Origin: Ampelomyces quisqualis
Taxonomy: Eukaryota; Ascomycota; Dothideomycetes; Pleosporales; Phaeosphaeriaceae
DNA: 64,000 nt
Direction of reading: 5' to 3'
Assembly (NCBI GenBank): GCA_018398575.1
Contig: JAGTXZ010000006.1
Location: forward strand, 1,302,001-1,366,000
Below, one piece after another: positions 23,888 to 36,000 of the stretch. The notes under the pieces are model-generated. The model was given only the letters and a program-made list of their open reading frames with translations. It was not told where the DNA came from and searched no databases. A program made the translations under genes and the position numbers. Within the stretch, counting starts at the first letter, position 1. Each line of letters starts with the position of its first letter.

Positions 23888-25818
23888 ATGGCAGTACCGT
23901 TTGGTTTCTCTGTGTGCGATTTCATTACTGTTGGCAAGCTCATAGGTCAGGTCGTCAGCGAGCTTCGTCAGGTGAGTTGAGTTCATTGTCGATCATTGTA
24001 GCCGAATAGTTGATAACAGGCCACAGAATGACAGCGCCGCCTCCGAGTATCAGTCCATCGTGATTGAGCTGGAAGCTCTCCAGAGAGCTTTACGTTAACT
24101 TCAGACCCTTCGGCCAGCGAAACATGAACTCCTCCGGCTTACTTCAATCCGTGCCACTGTGCTCGCCTGTCAAAGGCCGCTCCTCGATTTCTGGTCAAGG
24201 TTTCCAAATTTGAACCACGATTGGGTACTTTTAATACTGAGGGATCCAAATGGAGTGGTGTCTCTCGTAGAATGCAATTCCGGGTTGTATTAAAGGAAGA
24301 CGTCAAACAACTAAGTTCAGTTCTGGCAAGCCACATTGGGGCCATCAATGTGCTCCTCATGACGCAAGCAGTGGCGTCGATCTCGATAGCCAAAGAAGAC
24401 ATAGAGAACTATGCATGTAGCCTGGAGGCGAAGATATTGGCACACCGGCGGCTGCTTGAACACGTCAATGACCGCGTTGGTGCATCCCTGACGCAACAGA
24501 GACGCATTGAAACCCAATTAGAAAGTCAAGACGGCGCTCTCGCTACCTTGAACAGGAAGGCAGACAGCACATGTAATCAACTCTACAATCAAGAAGCCTT
24601 GATACGAGACCTCCAGACCACAGCCATGATTTCACAGAAGCAAACGAACACCATACTTGGTACGATGGCCGAGATATTAGCTTTGGTAACATCAGGGATG
24701 CTACAGATACACCAAATCGCATAACAGCTCCAATCGATGCCTTGACTTTGCGCCACATTCACAACAGAGATGCGGAGGACGATGTCCAAAGTCATAGAAG
24801 TCTTCACAACCGTCCAGACCCTACTTCAGCGCCTCGACAGCAGACTACCAACGAGGTCTTACCTTCCCATTGTTCAATTTACGACAGCATTGGGAGATAC
24901 CATCGCTCTACCTTACCAACTCTGTCAGCAGTGGACGACTTTCACGGAGCTTCTGAAGGTGGTCTTCTTAGACAAACCCGGACAATACCGCGTTCAAATG
25001 GGCATGTACTCAATCATGCATGCCCGCGGCGGAAGACTACTCATGAAGGACACTTGGCAAAATGCCATAGTCCAGGATGATCACTTGTCAATGTCTATTG
25101 TCCTTGATGATGTTGCGGTAACCCCGGGTGCTTGCCCGTTTCCAACATGTGGCGCTCGCACCGATGAGGTCAAGATAGAAAATGGGGGCCGCAGATGTCC
25201 TACTTGTCGTCGCTGGATTTCGCTTCTCGTCTCGGAGCCGCAAGGTCCTCAGCCCAGTGTACCGGATGCCACAGATGAAGATGATGAAGAGGCCGACGGC
25301 TCAACTCTAACCGAGATCGAAGAAGAAATTGAGGTCTATCGGTGCGGTTTCGTGAGCCTGATGTGATTTCAATCGATGAAGTCTCGGCGCAGGATCGGGG
25401 CTCGCGCTTCGACGAAACCTCCCCGTGGTTTCCGGGCTCAGGCTTTGATCGTTCCCCTATCGAGACTCCACTGCAGCAATTTTCAGTGTGGGATCCAGCC
25501 TCGCGCCCGAATAGTCCATTTGGAACATCGCGAGGCAAAATCACGACATGCAAAGAATGTGGTAAACAGTTTACTGGGCATTATCAGCGAGGTAACTGGG
25601 CTAGGCATACTCGCCAGCAGCATCCGGAAAAGGCATCAAGTGTCAGGGAGGAGTGTATCTGTCGCGTATGCATGAAAGGGTTTAGCCGACAAGATGCCAG
25701 GCGTAAACATGAATGGGAAAACCACCAGCTGGAAGATGTTCGTCCGTCGCCAAGGATAGCCACGATGAATGGAACCATGGATCTCCATGTCGCCGAGGGC
25801 ATGCGTATAGTCAGTTGA
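23888..25818 (+). pseudogene. Decayed NLR-type N-terminal / ubiquitin-like / C2H2 protein
   Basis: From ATG 23888 the N-terminus reads MAVPFGFSVCDFITVGKL, the form of the helical N-terminal domain of fungal NLR-like and related proteins. A clean intron (23972-24026) follows, then helical sequence, then (from about 24870) a ubiquitin-like fungal domain: LPIVQFTTALGDTIALPYQL through MHARGGRLLMKDTW. CPFPTCG with a paired CPTC forms a zinc-ribbon-like piece. After an acidic linker come two C2H2 fingers at about 25550-25725 (CKECGKQF..H....H and CRVCMKGF..H....H). Lesions: TAA at 24096-24098, a one-base frame change at about 24188, TAA at 24722-24724, TGA at 24743-24745, and a second frame change at about 25340. 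Coding sense resumes after each lesion in the expected order. The ubiquitin-like and finger halves are the best preserved, so a shorter expressed gene starting near 24779 cannot be excluded. Domain names are from memory. Confidence 0.65.
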
Positions 25819-26089
25819 AAAGTAGGCATCTTATGCCTACAATTTGGAAGAAACCATTGGGCCCGAGTATGAAAGCCTGTATACAGGCAACAATATCTCA
25901 CATCAGAGACAGGTGCATCAAACACCCACATAAACTCACGAGCGCAATCACTGCAAACGCAAAATAGTCTGAATCTTCAAACACTAGTTCAGCGTCATGT
26001 ATACCCGCAAGACACATAAGCCCCCCTCACAAGCCACGACCATCATCCATTCTTCCCCATCTTCTCCAATTCCTTTCTCCCCCTCTCCC

Positions 26090-26917
26090 CTACCGAGCCC
26101 CACGCACGTACCCCCCACTCCTCCTTGCTCCTCCCGTCGTACCCCTACCACCCCCTTGCAACCTCCCCAGTTCCTCCAAAACCTTCCAATTCGCCCTCGG
26201 ATCATCCGCCGCGCCATGCCTCTCCACCTCCAAATTCGTCATGCCGGGTACATGTTCGCGTAAACCGTGGTAGCCCAGTGGGCGGGAAGAAGTAGTGCGC
26301 ATGGGGTCAACGACGCCGGGAGGAAGTGCGTCGCCTTCGCGGAGTGTGAGGGGGGAGGAGGGGTGTTGGAATGGCGGGGGTAGCTGCTGCAGCTGCTGCA
26401 GGTGAAAAGCGACATCGTGTTGACTTTGACGTCGTGTACTCCTTCTTCTACCGCCAAAAGCCATGGACGGCAGCCCGATTTGCCGCTCGAATGGATCTGC
26501 TGCGGATGGTTGGGCTGGGTGGCGTGGTGGTGCGGGGCTCTGGGGCTGTTGATGAAATGGGGTCCCGCTCTGCGCCGAGTGTCGTGAATGGTGCGGTGCT
26601 CCAAACCCCGTGGACGGCGGGGGCGCGTTCATTTCCTGCTGGTACTCTGCAAAACCATCCGGGTCGATGGGTCTCCAGCTCCCGGTGTGTTGGCCTGCTT
26701 CTATAATAATCCCGCCTCTGGGATCGATCGGTGGTCTGGGAGTTATCCAATGACCACTTGGTATGCTACGGGGAGGGTGAGACATGTCGTTGTTTTTGTG
26801 CATCCTCGACTTCTTGCGGCCCGAACGTGATGTTTCCGGACCCCATACTCCAGGCGCTACCTCCACGAGAGGAGGGGGTGTACCTGGGCTGCGGTTGAAG
26901 AGCTTCCTGAAACCCAT
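26090..26917 (-). CDS. Hypothetical Pro/Gln-rich protein
   Basis: Single open frame, 275 residues. It starts MGFRKLFNRSPGTPPPLVE, so an N-terminal glycine (possible myristoylation) is followed by basic and Pro residues. The middle has EVAPGVWGPETSRSGRKK, a Trp-containing PPIDPRGGIIIEAGQHTGSW segment and long stretches rich in Pro, Gln, His and Ser. The end is Gly/Arg-rich (GGGRGTTGGARRSGGYVRG). It is largely disordered in character. Composition and length favour a real lineage-specific gene, but no domain is recognisable. The 3' end lies 271 bp from the decayed NLR-like gene, convergent with it. Confidence 0.6.
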   Translation of the reverse strand: MGFRKLFNRSPGTPPPLVEVAPGVWGPETSRSGRKKSRMHKNNDMSHPPRSIPSGHWITPRPPIDPRGGIIIEAGQHTGSWRPIDPDGFAEYQQEMNAPPPSTGFGAPHHSRHSAQSGTPFHQQPQSPAPPRHPAQPSAADPFERQIGLPSMAFGGRRRSTRRQSQHDVAFHLQQLQQLPPPFQHPSSPLTLREGDALPPGVVDPMRTTSSRPLGYHGLREHVPGMTNLEVERHGAADDPRANWKVLEELGRLQGGGRGTTGGARRSGGYVRGAR

Positions 26918-27926
26918 AACTATTGTTTTGTGGCTTGTACGCTGCAGTATTGGCGAGTGTATGGAGGCGAGGGAAATGGGTGCAAAGTAAGACGAACTTC
27001 CTGTGGCTCTTTTCCTCGCTATTGCGTGTTACTGGTGCAGTGTTTGATTTCACGGGCTTGCCAGTAGGAAGATCATGTGAATTGGGTGGGGAACGGCAAG
27101 CCAGCTCTCTGACTGTATGTTCGACCACGGGAGAAGTTGAGAACGGGCAATACACTCAGGTTGGTCCCTAGCATGTTTGCACTGCAAGGTGGTGAGCTTC
27201 CATTTACAGCATGGTAGAGTAACAGGGAAGGGCACATCAACGGCATTGGGGTGTGAATGACTGAAGTCAACAGATGTTAGCATCGTTGAGGTATTAATCG
27301 TGAAGAAAGGAGACCATGCGAGAGAATGTTGACGCATTAGGATTCACAAGCGCCCTTGGACCAGCAAAGTAACTAATATGACTCAAATGTAGTTCATTCA
27401 AGTATCTCTTTTATGCAATGTGCCCCGTGTTTTGATGCAGGTAACTTCCAGCAAACGTCGTGGTTCATTGATCCAGAAGCTGACAATCAGTCGCGGGCTA
27501 TAGGATGCAATGACCGAATTTGCTATGAAGTACCAGTTTTCGATTCCATATCCATAACGTGAAAGAACCAGTGAGGTTGTGAGCCGTCAAGCAGACTGCA
27601 GACTAATCAACACTGTCCTATCTTTACGGAGTAGTATCGTGTGAAACGCCCATGTGGCAACCATGCAAGCCCTGGAGAAAGAAGACCGTGTGAAAGGTCG
27701 TGAAGAAAAAGAAGTCGTGTAGAAGGTCGTGTACTCATGACGCATCGAAAGTTGTAGAGACCAGATGCCGAGAAACAACCGTGAAGACAACCAATCGCTC
27801 CCATAAGCATGCCCGCAGACGTCAGTTGTACAGTTTAATAGTCTGAAGCAACAGTCAGCATTGAAGAGAAACAGAGCTAGGCTGACATTCTTACTGTAAT
27901 GGGGCGAATGCAAGCATGTAAGAGAC
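26918..27926. other. Intergenic, no gene seen
   Basis: About 1 kb between two minus-strand genes. Short frames only. One TACGGAGTA copy at 27625-27633, within the likely 3' region of the next gene. Confidence 0.4.
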
Positions 27927-29666
27927 CTAGATGGGGTTGTCGCCGGTGTATGAGCCAACGCCGTAGTGGGAGAACGCATCTCGCTCGGGCTCCTCGCCGT
28001 CGTCATTGAGGCCGAAGTTCTGCTCCAGTAGGCTGCTGTGAACGTTGGGGACCCACTCGTTGCGGTCGAAGTGCCTTGAAGGCGCAGCCGTAGGACCACG
28101 ACGGCGCTCGAGAAGCTGAGAATACTGCCAATCACGTCGAGGGACCGGGGACAATGGTGACATCGGCTCATCGGAGCGATCGCGGTGATTAGCAGGAAGG
28201 GACCAAGTCACCTGGCTCGGCTTTCCTGGAGTGCGAGCGGCGGCGAGCGTAGCTGCCAGTGTGTTTTGCTTGGTTGGGGTATGAGGAACCTCTGCCGTGC
28301 CATCATGCTGCAGTTGGCGCATGAAATCGTGATCGAATTCAGCAATCGTGGTGCGACGACGGTGTCGCTTGGTATCGTCACCGGCCCGCTTTGGCGTTGA
28401 TACGACGACGTTTGCGCCACTGAAGGTGGTTGCAAAGTTCTGGCTGAGATCGTTTTGCTGTTGGTACTCGGCCGGCCCGACACACGACATTGTCGCATAG
28501 TGTTCGGCGCCCCAACCAAGCTGGTAGATGGGCTCGTGCTTCGACAGCATCGGCATATCAACATGGAGACCCATAGGGACAGTTTGACCGCTCGCGGGGT
28601 GGCCGGAATAGCTAGGCGTAGCCGTAAAGATATGAGTGCCGTTGGCGGAAGTTCGATCAGCCTGAACGACGGTGGCAGCGGGACCGTATGGCACAGCTAA
28701 AAGATAACGATCAGCATCCTTATACGCACGTTTGAGGGTGATCATGAGCGTTTGATTGCTCGCAAAGCGGGTAGGCCTTTTCTTGGGTAGCAAGATTTTG
28801 TTCGTACCAGGTGCTGTCTGTTGGGTCTTGGTATTAGCACTGGACGAAGATGTAGAGTTCTTATTCTTGCGCGTCCACGCCATGCGCAACGAAGGAATCT
28901 GGTGGCCCTCGGAGATTTGCTTGCCGCGCAACTTCAAGAGAGCTTGCTGCAGTGCGCCTGCTGTACAAGACTCGCTCACAACCTGCGATGCTTGGTCGAA
29001 GGGAATTTGAATCCCGTTTTCGCCGCAAGCCCAAACAAGCCCGAGGGCCACGTTCTTCCAGTCGTTGTCATCCCATTTCAAGAGCTTTGCTCGAGGTTGG
29101 CGGGGCTTGCGAGGGATCCCGTCCTTGTTCAACTTTGGAACTTTGGAGGGACGCCGCTCTGCATAGTCGCTCTCGTCGGACTCGCTGCCAGCGTACGGAG
29201 CATATGGAGTGGAACTTACAGCTCTATCTTCCTGCTCCTCGGTCTTGACCACAGTGCCCTCGGTGGTGGCGGCCTGATCGATCTGGTCGCCCTCTGTAGC
29301 GATACCAGACATGGTCTGCGCTTCGCGCTCGTCGTAGTCGCCAGACTCCATGGGTGCGTCTCTCATCTCCCTATGGCTGTTCAGAAACCAGTCATGTGAT
29401 GGGTCATACGCTTCGGTGAACGAGGACGTTGGCCAGAGATTGAGGGGATTGTCATACTGGTCGCCCATATGAGCATCAGTCCATATGCTGTCGCTTGGAC
29501 TGGTGTCGTTGAAGACGCTGACAGGGGAGTCGAATTCCTGCATGCTCGACATGGTCGATTCGAAGTCGCGCTTGCGCTTAACAGGCGTCGAAGGAACGTA
29601 GGACTTGTCGTCGTCTTCGCTGTCCAATCCCACCATGGTGAGCTGGTTGTTGTGATAAAACGGCAT
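27927..29666 (-). CDS. Putative nuclear DNA-binding protein
   Basis: Single exon, 579 residues from MPFYHNNQLTMVGLDSEDDD; an in-frame start six codons upstream (29684) is less likely. The N-terminus is acidic and Ser-rich with a basic KRKRD near residue 33. Residues about 165-190 hold a Ser/Asp/Glu patch and a KPRQPRAK basic stretch. A compact domain at about 194-267 (KLLKWDDNDWKNVALGL, ENGIQIPFDQASQVV, ALQQALLKLRGKQ, PSLRMAWTRK) is predicted helical and resembles Myb/homeodomain-like DNA-binding folds often seen in Dothideomycete proteins of this layout. The remainder is disordered. A transcription or chromatin role is inference. The region upstream to about 30.85 kb is likely a long leader or promoter. 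Confidence 0.75.
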   Translation of the reverse strand: MPFYHNNQLTMVGLDSEDDDKSYVPSTPVKRKRDFESTMSSMQEFDSPVSVFNDTSPSDSIWTDAHMGDQYDNPLNLWPTSSFTEAYDPSHDWFLNSHREMRDAPMESGDYDEREAQTMSGIATEGDQIDQAATTEGTVVKTEEQEDRAVSSTPYAPYAGSESDESDYAERRPSKVPKLNKDGIPRKPRQPRAKLLKWDDNDWKNVALGLVWACGENGIQIPFDQASQVVSESCTAGALQQALLKLRGKQISEGHQIPSLRMAWTRKNKNSTSSSSANTKTQQTAPGTNKILLPKKRPTRFASNQTLMITLKRAYKDADRYLLAVPYGPAATVVQADRTSANGTHIFTATPSYSGHPASGQTVPMGLHVDMPMLSKHEPIYQLGWGAEHYATMSCVGPAEYQQQNDLSQNFATTFSGANVVVSTPKRAGDDTKRHRRRTTIAEFDHDFMRQLQHDGTAEVPHTPTKQNTLAATLAAARTPGKPSQVTWSLPANHRDRSDEPMSPLSPVPRRDWQYSQLLERRRGPTAAPSRHFDRNEWVPNVHSSLLEQNFGLNDDGEEPERDAFSHYGVGSYTGDNPI

Positions 29667-32136
29667 GGTAACTGGCTTACACAAGCTTGCTTATCTGCAA
29701 AGCAAGGTGCTTCGGTGCGCGGGCTGATATCGTTGCTAAGGGCAGAATTAGTCTGTGCGTTCAGGCAAATTGCGGTGGAGGAGAGTAAACATACCTGTGG
29801 TAGCGCGGGCAATCCAACAGAGGTCTTGCACGGCTTTCAAAAAGCGATGCAGGTTGATCAATGCAAATGCAAGATGCCAGTGATAACTGCGAGGCTGTTA
29901 GTGACTTGTTTGTACCAAAGGTAGAGCTGAGCTTGGGAGCCCGTGTGTGGATTGTGGGTCGAGGCCAGTAGCAAGAGCAACACAAGCAAACAGGACCTCG
30001 CGGACACTGTGAGCAAGATGCGAAGCTCGAGTTCCACCCCAAGAAAGCAAAAGCGAGGCAAGGAAAGTGTGCAATGTGGTACATACCTGGTGTGTGGTGT
30101 GGGTGGAGGAGAGAAGAGGGGCGCCGACGAGCAATCTTTGAGGGGCTCAGAGACTAGTCGCCTGCCCCGTGGAAGTGAACAACGCCTTGGACAACGGTGA
30201 ACACGCTCGAATGCCAGAACCGGAATAGCGGTATCAGCTTCTCTTCTCACACAGAAAGCCAGGTAGGAAAGGCAAGGTGAAGTGAGCACAATGTTTGCAG
30301 CAAGACCCTTGAGCCGATGACGTTCAAGCTCACTGGCTTGACGTAGCTGTAGGCTGCAGACACCGGCACGGCGGCTTGCAGACAGCGATTGCCGACAAGG
30401 ATGTCAGGCTACGAGTGCTAGCGTGACACGAGGCAGCACGGTGCCCGGAACAGTAAGAATGATAGCAATGTTTTGCTGCGCTACGCGAACGAGCAGACCT
30501 CAGACAGAAGAAGCCGTCCGGATCGGCTTGCGTTCAGGAGTGCTGGGCTCGGTGCCCTGACCGGCTGGTGTACTGCTACCGCACCGGCGCTGCTCACTCT
30601 AGACCTGGTCTGACAGCACGATTGCAGCACTTCTGTAGCGATTGCAGCGGAGCGGCTGCTGAACTTGTATGAATACCTGCAGATATAGCAATAGGTAATG
30701 CGATATATCTGACGAGCAATAAATTTCAGTTGACGGAGCAGCGACAAGCTTTTTCCGCTTCTCAAGCTTTTCAGAGCAAGAAGGAAGAAGCAAAGAAGCC
30801 TGACGTCGACTTTTATATGAATTTACAGGATTCTCAACGCTCGACTAGCGAGGTGGGGCCGGGTGGCAAATATCGTGAGTGACCGCGAGTGTGCTGTGGC
30901 CGGGTCTACCAAAGGGCGTTAGTATTTCGAGCGTCCCTAGGTGACCATGGCTATTCAGGTTGAGTGCGGGACCTGCGCGGAAGGCGGCGATACTGCTCAG
31001 ATGCTGAAGCATTTGTAGTAGTTTACCATCTCACACCAAACTAGCCCTGGCAGCGTATGATGTTGGAGGATGAATGAGCTCTCTCGGATCTGAAATGTGC
31101 TCAGACCTTATCAAGTCATCTCATGTCAAATCAGGAAAGGCTTGCTCCGACGTGGTCGCATGCAGCAACCTGATGTTGATTGCGAGACGTGACGATGATT
31201 GTCTGTGCCTTCATCATACCAGTCCTCGAGGAGGAGGTTGCACGTTGCGGACAGGGAATCGGACCTAAGCTTCAAAATGCGAGATGAAGTATAGAGATGT
31301 AGAATGAAAGCTCATCTGATTGAACGAGTTGGGGAAGAAAGTGACTAAGAGAAAATGAAAGTTGGCATTGAAAAGCAGCACGGAGAATGTGAGGAGAGCT
31401 GCAGAAAGTATTATATGAGAAGGGGAATCGAGGCCGACATTTGTCATGTTTTATTCAGTCCTACGCCTGCGACGAAGAGCTCCACCGAGTGCAGCGATGT
31501 GTACATCAAGTGTCCATGAGAGCTGACTCGGGGAATGATTGAAGATTTGGTAGGAAGAGACTCGAGAGTAAAGAGAATGATGATCGGTGGGTAGCAGTAG
31601 TTCTTGGCTTCCATGGTTCTGGTCTGGAAGCCTTTTCCGGTGTGGACGTGTCAAACAGTCACAGATTGGTTGCGTCGAATTGTGGATGGCTGAATGCTGT
31701 GCGTTGGTCGAGTCCAGACTATAATCATGATGAGCAATGTGCGCCAGGAGGCGGTTCGAAAAAGCTCGGGAACCGTTTCCCGGAATGAGCAGTGTCAGGC
31801 AAGTACTTACTCATACCTGATGCGAACACAATGAAGTACCTTGTTCAGCTGGTGGAGAGCCGATAACGAGCATTAGTTGCGGTGTAGGCCGGCGTTTGTG
31901 GTGCGTTGCTGGGGTGTCACAGTCGTCCACAAGGTCAGCTGCGCGAGCTGTTGGTGTCGTGGGCGGTGAACATGGCAGCATTACGAACGAGCGATGTCGC
32001 CCCCTGGCCGTCTTCAGCCATTACAATCTGTGGTCCGTCCATGGGAGCTCATGCTCGCAGAGAATCTGTAGTGTGACGCGCAGGCCGATCGACTGAGGGT
32101 TGTACAATCGAGGGCGGTGCTGTGCCTGATGTGTAC
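29667..32136. other. Long leader/intergenic region, no gene seen
   Basis: About 2.5 kb upstream of the putative DNA-binding protein. Frames of up to 143 codons near 29.8-30.3 kb have no motif. Possible splice signals just before the start codon suggest an intron-containing 5' UTR, as is common for fungal regulators. Nothing else is supportable. Confidence 0.35.
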
Positions 32137-32767
32137 TCATTTCTGTACACGAGCAGAGGGAGATGCTCGTGTCAGAGTGACAGGAGCAGCTGGAGGTGTT
32201 TTCAAGGGGGTGGGCGATGAGGAGACCAGGGCGGGAGCCTGGTCGGGGTGGGAAGCTGTGGAGGGTGAGAAGTTAGTGGCCGTGGGGGACTCGTGGGCAG
32301 GCGGCGATGAGGTGCAAATAAGGTTCTGTGCGCTAAATAGATTCAGAGGCAGGGACGATGGCCGAGCCGGCGACCGCCTTGGCACATTCATCGAGACCAG
32401 ACGGAGGTTCACTGCACAGCACCAGGGGATCATGAAGAAGTGTAATTGCTGCATTGAGAACGCTATTGTATACGAGGAGATATCTGCCTGATGGTTAGCA
32501 TCGAGGTCGAAGGGCATGTGAATTCAGAAGGAGCCTTCAACGTACCCAGAGCATGCACATGCGTGATTGCGTCCCAGCCACAACAAAGCCCCCGGCTTCC
32601 AACGACGCCAGCAACAAGCCGAGCAGCTGTGATCCTTCGAACTTGGGCGCGACGTCTCTGCTGATGCTCAGCACCTGCTGCTTGATGTTGCCGGTGGCCT
32701 CGCCCGCCAGCGAATACGATGCGATCGGAAGGCCATCCGGGGCTGGGTGCCCCTCGGATTGTGGACA
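32137..32767 (-). CDS. Hypothetical protein, two 3' exons; 5' end unresolved
   Basis: Two exons are supported: an open frame from 32767 to 32546, an intron 32545-32488 (gtacgt to catcag), and 32487-32137. The first reads GLPIASYSLAGEATGNIKQQ, VAPKFEGSQLLGLLLAS and AGTQSRMCMLW. It joins in frame to ADISSYTIAFSMQQLHFFM and a Pro/Ser-rich tail ending ARVQK. The join is smooth and has the look of a genuine protein. No usable Met exists at the 5' end: the frame begins after a TGA at 32768-32770, behind which another 180-codon frame runs upstream. So either an upstream exon is missing from my model or a nonsense mutation has truncated the gene. The family is not recognised. Confidence 0.4.
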
Positions 32768-32956
32768 TCAGCCATCTCTGGCAGCCTTGGACCTTGCTGC
32801 AGGAGAGGATACAGCAGATGCTGTCGCTGCCCTGTTGATTGTGGTGTTCGTTGTGCTGCACTGCCAACGAGGCGGGTAGTGTTGGTTGCGACTACCCTTC
32901 GCCGGTTTGTCGCCCCCTGTCTTCCTTCCTCTCCAACAGATTTGCGCCTCCCCCTC

Positions 32957-33002
32957 CCCCCACCCATACTTGTCACTCCCCCCACCCATACTTGTCCCTA
33001 CC
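32957..33002. repeat. Two-copy tandem C-rich repeat
   Basis: The unit CCCCCACCCATACTTGTC occurs twice in tandem, about 21-22 bp apart, followed by a degenerate third C-tract. Local slippage is the likely origin. Confidence 0.6.
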
Positions 33003-33059
33003 CCCCACTCACTTCCGCCACGCGTCGATAGAGAATGGAGACTCGGCAGTGTGAGATGG

Positions 33060-36000
33060 CGTCTTGACTCGGGTCGCCCCTGGCCCCTTTGGCGTCTTCT
33101 GCTCTCGCTGCGGCGCGCGCCCATCGCGAGCTGCACTCTCCCGACGACGGCTTCGTTTACAGGTTTTGACGAGCGCGCAGCGATGGGCGAACGAACAGAA
33201 GCTCGAGAGCATGCGGATGCTCGAGCGCCTCTCTCTACCCGTCCTCTCACTTTGCTACAGGCTCTCGCTGCACGCGAGCACCCACGCAGGCACCCGTACG
33301 CCGAATCGCGAACGCCGACATGCTCCGCCACCAGACACTAACAATACACATCGTCGGCACATTCTTGCCATGGGATCCTCGGGAGTTTGCGCGCTCTGAG
33401 GAAGCCTGTCTCACCTTTCCGCAGCAATCGGCGCGGCAGCGGTGGCCATGGACCCCTCGCAAAATGACACGCATTGGCAGCACCCGGGGCCACAAACATA
33501 GGAGCATGAGCCAGCAATATCATCCATTCACATGGTGCTGCCGCGCGACACGACGAGGACATGGCTCATGGAATATCGTGAGCGGATGCGTGAGCCTGGA
33601 GGAATGACCACACCCGCCATCTTTGGTGCGTCTACACCCCGAAAGGCGACACAACACCTCAACGGACTATGCCAGCCCTCGACTCGGACACGCAAACTCG
33701 AATCCGGCGCGAAACACAGATCGTTCAGGACACTCGATGGCCCCCCACGGGCAAGCAAGCATTTATCGTTGGTGCTTTCCTCGTGGCCATCGGTTTGTTC
33801 CAGTGGCACCGTGCCTTCTCCGCCGTCGTGGTTCTCGCAGCCTCGACACAAGAGCGCATATTATGACTGCGAGCGACGGGACGAGGTGGACACAGCATAT
33901 CTCGTAAGATGGGCGTGAAGGCCGACCCATGTCCCATGTCGCAAGATGACTTGACACCCGCCGGCTTCGTTCGGACACCAGACAACTGGCTCGCTTCCGC
34001 CACAATACATCGTTGCCTTCCGACAGCTACACTCACTTGCGCTGCATGCTCTGCACGCCGTCGAATGGAGGTCGCGTCGAAGGGCGCAACGGCCTTGGGA
34101 TTCAATTCATTGCGATGAGCTCTCTCCAATGGCACATGAAGATGCGGGCCCCGACTGTTCATTCTGATCATTGCTAAGATCCACGACCACTGGCTCACGT
34201 GTCAACAACCGCACTGCGCAGAGCATGACGAGTGTTGTATAACGCTTGCTCGGTTATGAGAAAATGCCGATACCAGAGTCTGAAGGCAGACAAGAGCTTG
34301 TCTTCACCTGCTCTCCGCGTCGCGATTCATCGATATTGACCCGAACCACAAGAATACCGAACCACATTGGATCATTCGCGTACGCTTCTGCATGAGTGCT
34401 GTCTCGAGTGTCGGCTCAGAGCTGTGGACATGCCAATAAATCACCAGATCGCCAAATCTTGATTTGAGCAAGCCAAATTTCGCCGACAGGTTGAAGTAAC
34501 GCAAGACTCAGCAGGAGCAGCAATGTGTCTTTCGAGCATCCAATCAAAGCCTCTCTGAGCGATGCTTGGGCCTGTCCAGGTTTTGTCACGCTTCGAATCG
34601 GCCACTCCGCAAACTGATCTGGATGCCGAGTCTTCGATGCTTTTGCAGCTTCGTGTGATTATTCCTGGGAGATCATGGCGACATATCAAGAGCCAGTCTT
34701 ACGGCCAAATCTCGATTGTTTGCGCTCTGACTGCTGCGCCGGTGGCGACTCCGAAGTTTTCTGCCACGAATTCAAATCCTGCCAAGAGATTTGTTGACAC
34801 CGATATCTTAAGCAGCGGAGGCGGAGCTTGATGAGCCCAATCGAACGGTGGATGCTTGCTGTCAAGCGTCTTCGTGCTCGCAGCATTCGACCGGTAATAT
34901 GTTGGACCCTGGACTCGGGTCCTGTACCCCCAATCAAGGGGCCCCTCTTCTGTTGTATGAAGAGTACTCGAAGACGAGGCGTCTTGCTTTCGATTGGCGA
35001 TTCTGTCGTTGGTCCGGATTGGGCTATCACCGCCTTTGGAGAGGTCCATCTCCCCGTACCAATGTCGGAAACATTTCGAAACAGAGCTGCACTTGTCAAC
35101 TCACTGGACACTCTTTTCGGCCGAAGTCACGATACCGAGCGTTGACTGGGCTCATAGCGACATGGACAGAGCTTATCCCGCTTTTGGATGTCGTACTCTG
35201 GGTTCTGTTCTCAAGCACATGAGACTCATGGTTGTGTGAAGCCACCGCCCGAGAAAAGTCGTTGAAGGAAAAGTCAAACGCCGACCTCTGCGCACAAGTG
35301 GATCAGTAACGAGGAACGAAGGTCTTCTTTTGATTTGGAACACTCAGCACACACTGCGTATGAATGAGCTTCTGCAGCAGCGATTTGCTGGTCTCACCTG
35401 AGATTGACCGTCTGGACGTCAATGAGGTCACATGGAACGGACCAGCTCGAAAAGCCGAGCAAGATCGAGCTGCCTGGAAGACGACTTGACTTTCGTTGAA
35501 TGCCACGCGAATGGTCCATGAATGTGTGTCCAGAACTTGGCCTCGCTCAATGCTCAAGGCTTTTTTATCTTCGATATCCCTGTTACACATTCTCAATTCT
35601 TCGCTGTGCGGTTCCAAGATAGAGCCACTCAGCTGATGACATCCGTCAATTGTCAAGGAAGAGCACGATGGCACCGTCGTTCGATAGACGTGACAAACAG
35701 GCTGTGCAGGGCATCCATTCGTCTCTGGAATGCTCGCATTGCCAGACGCGGAAGCAAGTGATTTTGGCCGTCTTTCTTCTTCCCGTTCCGGCCCGGACGG
35801 CTTGCCAACATGTCGTTTTTTTGAAGAGCCTGGTGTCTCATAGCCGCAGCGACCATGAAGACCTTGATAGTGCATAGACACCTCTGTCAAGAGCTGGTAT
35901 CTTGGCCTTTCGTCCTCATATAGCTCTTGCAGAGGGCACTGATACTTGTCGTCTGCCTGCCCTCGGTTTCCGGTTCATGTTGGCGTCCATCGCCTTTTCG

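Noticed and set aside
24779..25366. Independent intact gene starting inside the NLR-like pseudogene
   Set aside because: The frame upstream of the two stops is the same and continues the same protein sense, so a single decayed gene is simpler. Kept as an alternative in the feature note.
35303..35875. 190-codon minus-strand frame
   Set aside because: Length is within chance expectation for 64 kb in six frames; composition shows no protein-like pattern.
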